A stretch of 64,000 nt of DNA, taken from Bacteroides sp. GTDB taxonomy: Bacteria; Bacteroidota; Bacteroidia; Bacteroidales; Muribaculaceae. The stretch lies in the NCBI GenBank assembly GCA_014802105.1, contig JAAVCX010000009.1, positions 38,967 to 102,966 on the forward strand, read 5' to 3'. Position numbers and translations under genes: made by a program. This document shows, piece by piece, positions 36,238-45,643 of the stretch. Each line of letters begins with the position of its first letter. Within the stretch, counting starts at the first letter, position 1. Below the pieces are notes generated by a model that saw only the letters and a list, made by a program, of their open reading frames with translations, made no database searches and was not told the origin of the DNA.

Positions 36238-37941
36238 TTACTTCACGAGGATCTTCTTGATGTCGGTGCCCTGGCGACGTATCACGATAGTGCCTGCGGC
36301 GGGCTCGGAGATGCGGATGCCCTGGAGGTTGTAATACTCGACGGGAGCGTTGCTGTTGTCAATATCAGCAGCTATCTCGTTGATCGACGCGGGGATGATG
36401 TCCTGGACAAAGCTGGTGTTGTTGAAGGTAAACTGGGTAGCGTCAGAAGAGGGGAGGACGATGATAGAATAATTGAAGCTGGGCATATCATAGTTGGTGC
36501 CGTTGTTGCGGGCGATACCCATACCGCCGGGAATCTCCTGCTTTCTCCACGCATCGATGGGGGTTGAATACTCCTCGCCGTCGAAGAGGCGCGAAGCCAC
36601 GCTGATAAATCCACCGTTGGCGTCGCGGGTCATCTTGCTGATGAAGAGGTCGTCGTTGGTAGTCACGGCACCTACGGGAATTTCATAGTTGGGCTTCTCC
36701 TCTTTGGTCTCATCGCTGTTGGTGAACTCGGTCTTACCCTCGTCGACAGCATCGGCTACAACTGACACGAGCGAGAGGTCAGAAGCGTTGAAAGTGGCTA
36801 CGAACACGTCGGTAGCACCCGTCACCTGAGCTCCTTCGCCGGCTTTGGCCGAGGGGATCTCCATGTCGGCCGAACCTACCATGTAGATTTTGCCACCCTC
36901 TACGAGCAGGGTGCTGATGATGTTGTGCTGGTTGACGTTATCAGAATGTTTTTTCTCGAGCTTGGTGAGCTTTGAGGGGGTGTTGAGCACATAGAGCTCG
37001 GTCTCGTTGGTGTTGATGTTCATCTCCTCTGAGAAACTACCGTTCTTGACGGTGAGTTTGCCTGAGCCGGTGGGCACGAACGAGGTGTAAAGCTGACGGG
37101 CATACAGGTAGAAGGTGATGTCGCCCGATGAAACAGAAACCTCCAGAGGGCTCTGGCTCTCGGCGCTCATCTCGATTGTGGCGCTCTTGAGGGTCTCGAG
37201 ATCGAGGCTTATCACTGCTGAATTGGAAATGTCGGCATAGAGCCATCCCTCTTCAAGCTGATAGGAACCGTCGATAGTCAGATCGCCTACTTTGGTAGAA
37301 CCGGTGTAGGTGGCGGCGAAATAGAGTTTGCCGTCGTAGGCCAGGATCTGGTTGATATTGAAGGAGATCATGTCGGCCGTAAAGTACATCTCTTCGTTGG
37401 CCAGGGCGGGAAGCACTTCGGGGACAAACGACATGGCCTCGACGAAATTACCCTCGAGATCATATTTGGCGATAAATGAGGCCTGCTTATACTTCGAGTA
37501 TTCACCCCATGACTGGAAACCCTTGAGGGAGCCGGTGGCACCGCTGGCATCCTTGGACTTGAAGGTGATTTCTCCGGCAAACTGACCGGCTACGTAGAGG
37601 TTGTTCTCGTCGGTGGTCATGGAGGTCACTGCGGCCGAGCCATCGATCATGAAGGCGAAGTAAGGCGCGAGGTTCACGTCATAACAGAGGACGTAAGCGC
37701 TGGTGTAATCGCTGTCGAAGCTGTAGGTTGCCTGGCTGGTAACAAATTCAAACGAACCGTCAAACTGGCCGCCGATAAAGAATTTGTTATTGTCGGCCGA
37801 TGCACACGCAGGATTGCTGTAAGTGGGTGTTTCCTGAGTGATGTTGATTGACTTGGAGCTATTGGGATTGAACGATGGAACCGTAGCCGATGCACTGATG
37901 GCGAAAGCGGCTGCTAATGCACTGAGTAAAGTTTTCTTCAT
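36238..37941 (-). CDS. Secreted repeat protein with a C-terminal sorting-like domain
   Basis: A 567-residue protein with signal peptide MKKTLLSALAAAFAISASAT. The body contains imperfect repeats of the form FIGGQFDGSFEF, LYVAGQFAGEITF and LYFAATYTGSTKVG, alternating with FIAKYDLEGN-type strands, which suggests a beta-propeller-like fold (inference). The last ~50 residues (VEYYNLQGIRI, GTIVIRRQG, KKILVK) match a tail common on secreted Muribaculaceae and Prevotella proteins and similar to type IX secretion sorting domains. I do not recognise a catalytic function. It has its own promoter and terminator. Confidence 0.75.
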   Translation of the reverse strand: MKKTLLSALAAAFAISASATVPSFNPNSSKSINITQETPTYSNPACASADNNKFFIGGQFDGSFEFVTSQATYSFDSDYTSAYVLCYDVNLAPYFAFMIDGSAAVTSMTTDENNLYVAGQFAGEITFKSKDASGATGSLKGFQSWGEYSKYKQASFIAKYDLEGNFVEAMSFVPEVLPALANEEMYFTADMISFNINQILAYDGKLYFAATYTGSTKVGDLTIDGSYQLEEGWLYADISNSAVISLDLETLKSATIEMSAESQSPLEVSVSSGDITFYLYARQLYTSFVPTGSGKLTVKNGSFSEEMNINTNETELYVLNTPSKLTKLEKKHSDNVNQHNIISTLLVEGGKIYMVGSADMEIPSAKAGEGAQVTGATDVFVATFNASDLSLVSVVADAVDEGKTEFTNSDETKEEKPNYEIPVGAVTTNDDLFISKMTRDANGGFISVASRLFDGEEYSTPIDAWRKQEIPGGMGIARNNGTNYDMPSFNYSIIVLPSSDATQFTFNNTSFVQDIIPASINEIAADIDNSNAPVEYYNLQGIRISEPAAGTIVIRRQGTDIKKILVK

Positions 37942-37986
37942 AAGCTATTGGAAATTTTTATTTGGGGTTTCTTATAAACAGGTGCG

Positions 37987-37994
37987 CAAAGTTA
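37987..37994 (-). promoter_or_regulatory. -7 element of the secreted repeat-protein gene
   Basis: The minus strand reads TAACTTTG, 45 bp before the ATG. It also separates this gene from the end of the arginine operon. Confidence 0.5.
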
Positions 37995-38043
37995 ATAAAT
38001 TCCCTATAATTAGATGGTTAATCGTTGAAAATTTTTGCAATTT

Positions 38044-39339
38044 TTATATCTTGAGCTTGTCAGCGATAGCCGAGAATTTTTCAGCGATCTTGTCGTTACA
38101 GAGGTTGTTGATGCTTCCGGCATGGGTGTGATGGACTGTGCGTTCGGGGCGATAGGTGCCGTCCTGGACTTCGAGACCCACTTTCTTATATGCCTCACGG
38201 AAGGGAACTCCGCTGAGCACCAGGCGGTTGACTTCCTCGACGGTGAAGAGGTAGTCATAGCGCGGATCATCGGTGATATTATCTTTGACCGAGATATGTT
38301 GCAACATGAAGTCGGCCATGTCGAGACACGAGACGAGTTCGCCCGTAGCCGGGAAGATGATGTCCTTGAGCAGTTGGAGATCACGGTTGTAGCCCAGGGG
38401 CAGATTAGCGGTGAGCAGGGCTATCTCGTTGGGGATAGATGTCAGGCGGTTGCACTTGCCTCTCATTATCTCAAAGACGTCGGGGTTTTTCTTGTGGGGC
38501 ATGATGGATGACCCGGTGGTGAGCGAGTCGGGGAATGAGACGAAGCCGAAGTTCTGACACATCCACATACATACATCCATGGCCAGATGACCCAGAGTAG
38601 AGGCGATGGAAGCGATGGCCATAGCGGCGGCGCGCTCGGTCTTGCCGCGCGACATCTGGGCGGCCACCACATTGTAGTGGAGCGTGGAGAAGTCGAGCAG
38701 GCGGGTGGTCATCTCGCGGTCGAGGGGGAAGGATGAGCCGTAGCCGGCGGCCGACCCGAGGGGGTTCTGATTGGCTATATTGTAGGCGGCCACGAGCATC
38801 TGCATATCGTCGGCCAGCGACTCGGCGTAGGCTCCAAACCAGAGGCCGAACGACGAGGGCATGGCTACCTGAAGGTGTGTGTAGCCGGGCATGAGTTTAT
38901 CCTTATGCTCTTCGCTCAGAGCTATCAGTCGGTTGAAGAGTCGCTCGACGGCGCGGCCGATTGAGCGGAGCTCGTCGCGCATGAAAAGTTTGAGATCGAC
39001 GAGCACCTGGTCGTTGCGCGAGCGGCCTGAGTGGATCTTCTTTCCTATGTCGCCAAGGCGCGAGGTGAGCATGAACTCAACCTGGGAGTGGACATCCTCG
39101 ACTCCTTCCTCGATGGTGAACTCGCCGCGCTCGATGATTTCGGCTATTTCGCCGAGAGCTTCGAGGAGTACTTTAAGTTCGTCGGCCGAAAGCAGGCCGA
39201 TGCTCTCGAGCATCCTGATGTGGGCCATGGAGCCCTGCACGTCGTAGCGGGCCAGCTGCAGATCGAGATTGCGGTCGTTGCCTACTGTGAACTGTTCGAT
39301 CATCTTGTCGGGCTCGAAGCCCTTGCTCCAGAGTTTCAT
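38044..39339 (-). CDS. argH: Argininosuccinate lyase
   Basis: A 431-residue enzyme of the fumarase/aspartase superfamily that splits argininosuccinate into arginine and fumarate, the last step of arginine synthesis. MKLWSKGFEPDKMIEQFTVG is the conserved start. HSRRSRNDQV-type residues are seen as SGRSRNDQVLVD near residue 108, and the flexible signature loop is GSSIMPHKKNPD near residue 278. It is somewhat shorter than the ~455-residue E. coli enzyme. It is the last gene of the operon and overlaps the argE stop by 4 bp. Confidence 0.96.
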   Translation of the reverse strand: MKLWSKGFEPDKMIEQFTVGNDRNLDLQLARYDVQGSMAHIRMLESIGLLSADELKVLLEALGEIAEIIERGEFTIEEGVEDVHSQVEFMLTSRLGDIGKKIHSGRSRNDQVLVDLKLFMRDELRSIGRAVERLFNRLIALSEEHKDKLMPGYTHLQVAMPSSFGLWFGAYAESLADDMQMLVAAYNIANQNPLGSAAGYGSSFPLDREMTTRLLDFSTLHYNVVAAQMSRGKTERAAAMAIASIASTLGHLAMDVCMWMCQNFGFVSFPDSLTTGSSIMPHKKNPDVFEIMRGKCNRLTSIPNEIALLTANLPLGYNRDLQLLKDIIFPATGELVSCLDMADFMLQHISVKDNITDDPRYDYLFTVEEVNRLVLSGVPFREAYKKVGLEVQDGTYRPERTVHHTHAGSINNLCNDKIAEKFSAIADKLKI

Positions 39340-40403
39340 AAGTTTATATTGTTGAGAATCAGTTTATAGATTTGGATTGCTTGCTCGATTTCCGACAATA
39401 GTACATACTCGTCGGCCTTGTGGCTGCGGGAGGACTCTCCGGGCCCGATCTTGAGCGAAGGGAAATCGTGCATGAGCGACATGTCGCTGGTGGTGGGCGA
39501 CACGAATGGTTTCAGGCCGAGCGCGAGGCAGGCTTTGACCAGGGGGTGGTTCTCGTCGATCACCGAGGCCTTGACACGGGTGGAACGAGGGGTGAGTGTC
39601 GAGTATTTCACCTGAGAGCGCAGGAGTTCCACCACTTCCTCGTTGCTCTGAGCATCGGTGGTGCGTATATCGGTGACCCATTTACACTCGTCGGGAATGG
39701 CGTTGTGCTGCCAGCCGGCCGAGATCTGGGTGACGTTGAGGCTCACGGGGCCGAGCACCGGTGACACTGCGGGAAACTCGTAACGGCGCAGACGCTCTAT
39801 ATCCTCGATGGCACGGTAGATGGCGTTGATGCCTTCGCCGCGGGCAGCGTGGCCGGTCACTCCGGGGGTGAGACAGTCGAGCACCACGAGGCCGCGCTCG
39901 CCTATGGCCGGTTGCATGCCGGTAGGCTCGCCGACGATCGCACAATTGATGTCGATCCCCAGAGCGTGGATGGCCGGGAGGAAAGCTCTCATGCCTTTTT
40001 CGCCTCCTACCTCCTCCTCGGCCGTGATGGCGAGCAGCAGGTTGAAGGGGAGAGCTGCGCCGCGCAGCTCGAGGAAGACACTGATGAGCGAGACGGCCGA
40101 GGCTCCCGCGTCGTTGCTGCCGAGCCCATAGAGCCGGTCGCCCTCGATGTCGGGCGAATGAGGGTCGTGGGTGTAGCTCCCGGCCGGACGCACGGTGTCA
40201 TGGTGGGAGTTGAGCAACAGTGTAGGACGGGCAGGGTCATAGTTGTCGCTGAGAGCCCACACATTGTTATGGACACGCCGCGGAGAGGCTCCTGCCCGGG
40301 TGAGGTAGTCAATGATGACGGTTGCCGTGGCTGCCTCCTCGCGTGAGACCGAGGGGGTGGCTATGAGCGAGCGCAGAAGGGTGATTTCAGGCCTGAGGGT
40401 CAT
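39336..40403 (-). CDS. argE: N-acyl-ornithine/citrulline deacylase (M20 family)
   Basis: A 355-residue zinc peptidase-like enzyme. Metal and catalytic residues appear in LLNSHHDTVRP, LGSNDAGASAV and ITAEEEVGGEKG. In Bacteroidetes, which carbamoylate the acylated ornithine, this enzyme would remove the acyl group from N-acyl-citrulline; that is inference from the pathway. The ATG at 40403 overlaps the argB stop (ATGA); an in-frame extension upstream lies inside argB and has no family similarity. Gene order supports an arginine role over other M20 functions. Confidence 0.88.
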   Translation of the reverse strand: MTLRPEITLLRSLIATPSVSREEAATATVIIDYLTRAGASPRRVHNNVWALSDNYDPARPTLLLNSHHDTVRPAGSYTHDPHSPDIEGDRLYGLGSNDAGASAVSLISVFLELRGAALPFNLLLAITAEEEVGGEKGMRAFLPAIHALGIDINCAIVGEPTGMQPAIGERGLVVLDCLTPGVTGHAARGEGINAIYRAIEDIERLRRYEFPAVSPVLGPVSLNVTQISAGWQHNAIPDECKWVTDIRTTDAQSNEEVVELLRSQVKYSTLTPRSTRVKASVIDENHPLVKACLALGLKPFVSPTTSDMSLMHDFPSLKIGPGESSRSHKADEYVLLSEIEQAIQIYKLILNNINL

Positions 40404-41206
40404 TCCGAGAGGATTGTGCCGGTGGAGTTGAGCAGATTGGCTGCGTGTTTGATGATTACGTGGGCGACTCCTTCGCGGATGGCTTTGAAGGAGTTGTCGA
40501 GTTTGGGTATCATGCCTTTGTTGACGGCTCCCGTGGCTTTGAGCTCGGCATAGGATGAGGGTGTCAGCGAGGCTATGAGCGAGTCGGGGCGGTCGATGTC
40601 TTCCATCACTCCGGGCTGCTCGAAGCAATAGATAAGGTCGGTCGGGGCTATCCGGGAGCAGGCGATGGCTACGGCGGCGGCTACCGAGTCGGCATTGCAG
40701 TTGAGCAGGGAGCCGTGGCCGTCGTGGGTGATGGCGCAGTAGACGGGGACTGTTCCGGCCTTGAGCAACGAGTCGATGAGGGGGATATTGACACCTGAAG
40801 TGGAGATGTCGCCTACATAGCCGTAGTCGATGGGGCTTGCGGGACGGCGTGAGGCCCGGATAGCGTTGCCGTCGGCTCCGCTGAGTCCGAGCGCGTTACA
40901 CCCTGCGGCCTGGAGCATGGAGACGATGCGCTTGTTGATGAGGCCGGCATAGACCATGGTGACCACATCGAGTGTCTCGCGTGAGGTGACGCGTCGACCG
41001 TCGATCATGGTGGTAGGTATCTCGAGGCGTTGGCTCAGACGGGTGGCTTCCTTGCCGCCACCGTGGATGAGTATCTTCCGGCCCGGCATTGCGGCGAAGT
41101 CGGTGATAAACGAGGCGAGGGCTTCGGGGTTGTCGACGATGTTTCCGCCGATCTTGACCACTTTGATGACGTCGTGGGGAGTCGGAGTGTTTGACCGGGC
41201 GTTCAT
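40400..41206 (-). CDS. argB: Acetylglutamate kinase (N-acylglutamate kinase)
   Basis: A 268-residue amino-acid kinase. VVKIGGNIVDNPEAL supplies the phosphate-binding lysine and glycines, ILIHGGGKEATRLSQRL the substrate loop, and NCNADSVAAAVAIA the C-terminal catalytic region. It phosphorylates N-acylglutamate at the gamma carboxyl. No long N-terminal helix of the arginine-inhibited hexameric type is present, so feedback control by arginine may be lacking (inference). It overlaps the genes on both sides by 4 bp. Confidence 0.94.
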   Translation of the reverse strand: MNARSNTPTPHDVIKVVKIGGNIVDNPEALASFITDFAAMPGRKILIHGGGKEATRLSQRLEIPTTMIDGRRVTSRETLDVVTMVYAGLINKRIVSMLQAAGCNALGLSGADGNAIRASRRPASPIDYGYVGDISTSGVNIPLIDSLLKAGTVPVYCAITHDGHGSLLNCNADSVAAAVAIACSRIAPTDLIYCFEQPGVMEDIDRPDSLIASLTPSSYAELKATGAVNKGMIPKLDNSFKAIREGVAHVIIKHAANLLNSTGTILSE

Positions 41207-42156
41207 AGGTCTTCAAGTATACGTTTGAGCACGACCTGGGCCGAGATCTCTCGGTTGGCGGCCTCGGGAATGACGATGGAACGTGGCGACTCGATGACAT
41301 CGTCGGTGACGATCATGTTGCGGCGCACGGGGAGACAGTGCATGAAGAAGGCATTGTCGGTGAGAGCCATTTTCTCGGTGTCGACAGTCCAGGCACGGTC
41401 GGTGGAGAGCACTTTGCCATAGTTGGGGTCAGCGTAGGCCGACCAGTTTTTGGCATAGACGAAGTCGGCTCCCTCAAGGGCTTTGCGCTGGTCATACTCG
41501 ACGCGTGCGTTGCCGACAAACTCGGGGGCGAGCTCGTAGCCCTCGGGGTGGGTGATGACGAAGTCATAGTCGGTGGCGTTCATCCACTCGGCAAAGGAGT
41601 TGGGCACGGCCTGGGGTAGCGCGCGGGGATGGGGAGCCCAGGTCATGACGACTTTCGGGCGGGGCTTGGTCTTGTATTCCTCAATGGTGATGAGGTCGGC
41701 AAAACTCTGGAGAGGATGGCGCGTGGCGGCTTCCATGGAGAAGACGGGACGGCCTGAGTATTTGATGAACTGGCTGATGACACGCTCCTCATAGTCCTCG
41801 GCCTTGTCTTTGAGGCCGGCGAAAGAGCGCACACCTATAATGTCGCAATAGCTGGCCATCACGGGAATTGCTTCGAGGAGGTGTTCGGCCTTGTCGCCGT
41901 CCATGATTACGCCTCGCTCGGTCTCGAGTTTCCAGGCTCCCTGGTTGACATCGAGCACGATGACGTTCATGCCGAGGTTCATGGCGGCTTTCTGGGTGCT
42001 CAGACGGGTGCGCAGCGAGGAGTTGAAGAATATCATCAGGAGGGTCTTGTTGTGACCCAGATGCTGATAGGCGAAACGATTGGCCTTGACCTCGAGGGCC
42101 TCTCTGACGGCTGAGTCGAGGGGGCCGATATCATTGACGGTGGTGAAGTGGCGCAT
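41203..42156 (-). CDS. argF': N-succinylornithine (N-acylornithine) carbamoyltransferase
   Basis: A 317-residue transcarbamylase that transfers the carbamoyl group to an acylated ornithine. FFNSSLRTRLSTQKAAMN is the carbamoyl-phosphate loop, and FMHCLPVRRNM is the HCLP motif with the family's VRR form. It lacks the ornithine-binding SMG loop of ArgF, and its MTWAPHPRALPQAVPNSFA segment is typical of the acetyl/succinyl-ornithine branch. Residue 90, in MDGDKAEHLLEA, is alanine. From memory, Bacteroides fragilis has proline there (succinylornithine) and Xanthomonas has glutamate (acetylornithine), so the small residue favours succinylornithine. Confidence 0.92.
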   Translation of the reverse strand: MRHFTTVNDIGPLDSAVREALEVKANRFAYQHLGHNKTLLMIFFNSSLRTRLSTQKAAMNLGMNVIVLDVNQGAWKLETERGVIMDGDKAEHLLEAIPVMASYCDIIGVRSFAGLKDKAEDYEERVISQFIKYSGRPVFSMEAATRHPLQSFADLITIEEYKTKPRPKVVMTWAPHPRALPQAVPNSFAEWMNATDYDFVITHPEGYELAPEFVGNARVEYDQRKALEGADFVYAKNWSAYADPNYGKVLSTDRAWTVDTEKMALTDNAFFMHCLPVRRNMIVTDDVIESPRSIVIPEAANREISAQVVLKRILEDL

Positions 42157-42195
42157 TGTTGGGATACAGTATGGAATATTGGGTATAGAGAGGGG

Positions 42196-43332
42196 TCAGG
42201 AGATGAATTTCTCGAAGGTGGACAGGAAGATGTCGGCCTGTTGACGGGTGAGACCGAGGGCGGGGAGCAGACGCACGGTGTGGGCACCCGCTCCGCCTGT
42301 GAAGATGTGGCCTTCGAAGAGCAGACGCTTGCGCAGAGCCGAGGCGTCGCCCTTGATTTCGATGCCTATCATGAGTCCGCGACCGCGTATCTCGACTATT
42401 TCGTCACATCGGCCGGCCATCTCTTTGAGACGTTCGATAAGATATTCGCCTGTCTCGGCGGCATTGGCTACGAGGTGTTCGTCAGCCATGACGTCGAGCA
42501 CTGCGATGGCGGCGGCACAGGCCAGATGGTTGCCGCCGAAGGTTGTGCCCAACATACCTTTGACGGGATGTATCTCCGGCGATATGAGCACGGCTCCCAT
42601 AGGGAAGCCGTTGGCGATGCCTTTGGCGCAGGTGATGATGTCGGGGCGCACTCCCGAGTGCTGGTGGGCGAAGAAATTGCCGGTGCGTCCGTAGCCCGAC
42701 TGTATCTCGTCGAGAATGAGCAGTGTCCCGGTCTTGTCGCAGATGGTGCGTAGCTGACGCATGAAGTCGTCGTCGACCATGCGTATGCCGGCCACTCCCT
42801 GGATGCCTTCGATGATGACAGCGGCATACTCCCGGGACTGTAACAGGCGGGTCGCCTCGGCGATGTCGCCAAGCGGGGCGAAGTCGACATTATCGGTGGC
42901 GTTGAAGGGACTGCGTATCTTGGGGTTGTCGGTGACAGCGACAGCGCCCGAGGTGCGACCATGGAAGGCGCGGTCAAAAGCCAGGATGCGGGAGCGGCCT
43001 GTGGCAAACGAGGCGAGTTTCATGGCGTTCTCGTTGGCTTCGGCTCCCGAGTTGCAAAGGAAGAGCGAGTAGCTGGTGTAGCCGCTCTGGCGGCCGAGTT
43101 TGTCGGCCAGTTGTTGCTGAAGGGAATTTTTGACGGAGTTGGAGTAGAACCCGAGTCGGCCTACCTGATCGGCCACGGCCTTGACGTAGCGGGGATGGGC
43201 GTGGCCTATGGAAATGACTGCGTGACCGCCGTAGAGATCAAGATAGGAGGTGCCGTCGGCGGTGAAGACGTAGGAGCCGTTGCCGCTCACCGGCTCGATG
43301 TCATAGAGTGAGTAAACGTCAAATAGAGTCAT
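42196..43332 (-). CDS. argD: Acetylornithine/succinylornithine aminotransferase
   Basis: A 378-residue class III PLP aminotransferase. YLDLYGGHAVISIGHAHP, LFLCNSGAEANENAMKLA and FHGRTSGAVAVTDNPK are family signatures. LILDEIQSGYGRTGNFFAHQ contains the cofactor aspartate, and TCAKGIANGFPMGAVLI contains the Schiff-base lysine near residue 235. It converts N-acylglutamate semialdehyde to N-acylornithine. It lies between argC (57 bp) and argF' (39 bp) in the operon. Confidence 0.95.
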   Translation of the reverse strand: MTLFDVYSLYDIEPVSGNGSYVFTADGTSYLDLYGGHAVISIGHAHPRYVKAVADQVGRLGFYSNSVKNSLQQQLADKLGRQSGYTSYSLFLCNSGAEANENAMKLASFATGRSRILAFDRAFHGRTSGAVAVTDNPKIRSPFNATDNVDFAPLGDIAEATRLLQSREYAAVIIEGIQGVAGIRMVDDDFMRQLRTICDKTGTLLILDEIQSGYGRTGNFFAHQHSGVRPDIITCAKGIANGFPMGAVLISPEIHPVKGMLGTTFGGNHLACAAAIAVLDVMADEHLVANAAETGEYLIERLKEMAGRCDEIVEIRGRGLMIGIEIKGDASALRKRLLFEGHIFTGGAGAHTVRLLPALGLTRQQADIFLSTFEKFIS

Positions 43333-43389
43333 ATCTGAGAGATGGAGGAGAAAGTTTATTAAGGGGGGATGAATGGCGATTGAAAGTTT

Positions 43390-44352
43390 TCAGAAGGCCG
43401 AGGGCTTGAGTGACAGACCTGTGCGCTCGGGGAGTCCGAACATAAGGTTCATATTGTGGACGGCCTGACCTGAGGCTCCTTTGAGGAGGTTGTCGATGGC
43501 ACAGAGGATGAGTAGCTTGTCGCCGTGTTTTTCGAGCGAGATGACACACTTGTTGGTGTTGACTACCTGCTTGAGGTCTACGGGACGCGGTGATACGTGG
43601 GTAAACTCGGCGTCGCGGTAGAAGTCGTCATAAAGCCTGTAGGCTTCCTCGGCCGAGAGATAGGTGGTGAGATCGGCCATCACGAAGATGCCGCGGGCAA
43701 AGTCGCCTCGGACGGGTATGAAGCTGATCGAGGGTTGCTGACCCCCTCCCAGAGCCGCGAGAGTCATGCCGATCTCCTTGAGGTGCTGGTGGGTGAAAGC
43801 TTTGTAGACCGAGATATTATTGTTGCGCCAGGAGAAATGGGTGGTGCTTCCGGGTTTCACGCCGGCTCCGGTGGAGCCTGTGATGCCGGTGACGTGGATT
43901 TCTCCCTCCAGGCGTCGGGCCGCCGCAAGGGGAGCCAGCGCGAGCTGGATGGCTGTGGCGAAACATCCGGGGTTGGCAAGCAGGGTGGCGTTGCGGATAG
44001 CCTCGCGAGAGACTTCGGGCAGGCCGTAGACGTAGCCTTCAGACTGATCTCGGTAGTCCTGGGCCAGGTCTATGACCTTGAGCTTTTCGGGACGAGGATT
44101 TTCCTCCCAGAATTTGTGGCTGAAGCCGTGGCCCTGGCAGAGGAAGAGCACGTCGACCGACTCGAGGTCGTAGGTGTCGCTGAAGGTCAGATCGGTCTCG
44201 CCGATGAGACCTTCATGTATATCGGTGACAGGGGCTCCCGCGTTGCTCGAGGAGTGGACAAATGAGATCTCTACCTCAGGATGGTTGAGAAGTATGCGCA
44301 GCAGTTCGCCGGCCGTGTAGCCGGCGCCGCCTATAATTCCGGCTTTTATCAT
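43390..44352 (-). CDS. argC: N-acetyl-gamma-glutamyl-phosphate reductase
   Basis: A 320-residue NADPH-dependent reductase. The N-terminal nucleotide fold is IIGGAGYTAGELLRILLNHP. The catalytic cysteine is in LLANPGCFATAIQLALAPL near residue 133, and GITGSTGAGVKPG follows. It reduces N-acylglutamyl phosphate to the semialdehyde. Its ATG is 4 bp from the argG stop, indicating co-transcription. Confidence 0.96.
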   Translation of the reverse strand: MIKAGIIGGAGYTAGELLRILLNHPEVEISFVHSSSNAGAPVTDIHEGLIGETDLTFSDTYDLESVDVLFLCQGHGFSHKFWEENPRPEKLKVIDLAQDYRDQSEGYVYGLPEVSREAIRNATLLANPGCFATAIQLALAPLAAARRLEGEIHVTGITGSTGAGVKPGSTTHFSWRNNNISVYKAFTHQHLKEIGMTLAALGGGQQPSISFIPVRGDFARGIFVMADLTTYLSAEEAYRLYDDFYRDAEFTHVSPRPVDLKQVVNTNKCVISLEKHGDKLLILCAIDNLLKGASGQAVHNMNLMFGLPERTGLSLKPSAF

Positions 44353-44356
44353 GGTG

Positions 44357-45562
44357 TCACTCTTCCTTGCCGTTGCGCTTCTGCACGTTGTGATAGATTT
44401 TCATCTGGTTGCCGAGTATCTTGGTGAAGCCCTTGACGTCGTCGGCGCTCCAGGCCTTGTTGACCTCGCCATATTCGCCAAAATCGGTCTTCATCAGATC
44501 GAATGGAGAGTCAACTCCTACCAGGGTGTAGCCCAGTGGACGCAGTGTGATCTCGACTGCGCCGCTGACGTTGCGCTGGGAGTTTTCGAGAAATTTCTCC
44601 ATGTCGCGCATGACCGGCTCGAGATACTGTGACTCGTGGAGGAACATGCCATACCAGGTGCCTATCTGATCCTTCCAGTACTGCTGCCACTTGGTGAGGG
44701 TGTGTTTCTCGAGCATCTTATGGGCAGCGATGATGAGCATGGGGCCTGCGGCCTCGAAGCCTACACGTCCCTTGATGCCGATGATGGTGTCGCCGATGTG
44801 CATGTCGCGGCCTATGCCGTAACGTGAGCCGAGACGCTCCACCTCGCGTATGGCATCGACGCGATTGTCGTAATGCTTGCCGTTGACGGCTACTACTTCG
44901 CCTTTATCAAATGTGAGGGTGAGTTTCTCCTCGCCCTGCTCGGTGACTTGTGAGGGATAGGCGCTGTCGGGGAGAGTCTGCTCGGAGTGGAGAGTCTCTT
45001 TTCCACCTATCGAAGTGCCCCAGAGACCTTTGTTGATCGAGTATTCCATCTTCTTGTAGTCAGCGTCGATGCCGTGGGAGCGCAGGTAGTCGATCTCATA
45101 TTCGCGGGTGAGGGTCATGTCGCGTGTCGGGGTGATGATCTCTATCTCGGGAGCGAGAATCTGGAAAGTGAGGTCGAAACGCACCTGGTCGTTACCGGCA
45201 CCTGTGGAGCCGTGTGCCACGGCGTCGGCTCCGATCTTCTTGGCATATTCGATAATGGCTATTGCCTGGAAGATGCGCTCGGAGGAGACGGAGATGGGGT
45301 AGGTGCCGTTGCGGAGCACATTGCCGGCTATCATGTAGCGTATGCTCTTGTCGTAATAGTCGCCGGTGATGTCGAGTGAGGCGTGGGATGCGGCTCCCAG
45401 AGCCAGGGCGCGTTGCTCGATACGCTCGAGATCCTCGGGGGTGAAACCGCCTGTATTGGCCAGCGCGGTGTGTACTTCATAACCCAGGTCTTCCGAGAGA
45501 TACTTGGCGGCAAAAGAGGTGTCGAGGCCGCCGCTGAAGGCGAGAACTACTTTTTTCTTCAT
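44357..45562 (-). CDS. argG: Argininosuccinate synthase
   Basis: A 401-residue ATP-pyrophosphatase. VLAFSGGLDTSFAAKYL is the PP-loop with SGGLDTS. VAHGSTGAGNDQVRFDL and SINKGLWGTSIGG are citrulline- and aspartate-binding segments. It joins citrulline and aspartate. It is the second gene of the operon, 81 bp after the GNAT gene. Near its C-terminus, the short basic tail KIYHNVQKRNGKEE is unremarkable. Confidence 0.96.
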   Translation of the reverse strand: MKKKVVLAFSGGLDTSFAAKYLSEDLGYEVHTALANTGGFTPEDLERIEQRALALGAASHASLDITGDYYDKSIRYMIAGNVLRNGTYPISVSSERIFQAIAIIEYAKKIGADAVAHGSTGAGNDQVRFDLTFQILAPEIEIITPTRDMTLTREYEIDYLRSHGIDADYKKMEYSINKGLWGTSIGGKETLHSEQTLPDSAYPSQVTEQGEEKLTLTFDKGEVVAVNGKHYDNRVDAIREVERLGSRYGIGRDMHIGDTIIGIKGRVGFEAAGPMLIIAAHKMLEKHTLTKWQQYWKDQIGTWYGMFLHESQYLEPVMRDMEKFLENSQRNVSGAVEITLRPLGYTLVGVDSPFDLMKTDFGEYGEVNKAWSADDVKGFTKILGNQMKIYHNVQKRNGKEE

Positions 45563-45643
45563 AATATAATAGGTGGAGATGGAGTGTTTAACTTAAATAG
45601 AGATAGATTTGGGAGAGAGTTTGAGTGGGGGGTACGTGGCAGG

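Noticed and set aside
40404..40628. N-terminal extension of argE
   Set aside because: It lies inside argB and reads as basic low-complexity sequence; the ATGA overlap at 40403 gives a normal M20 start.
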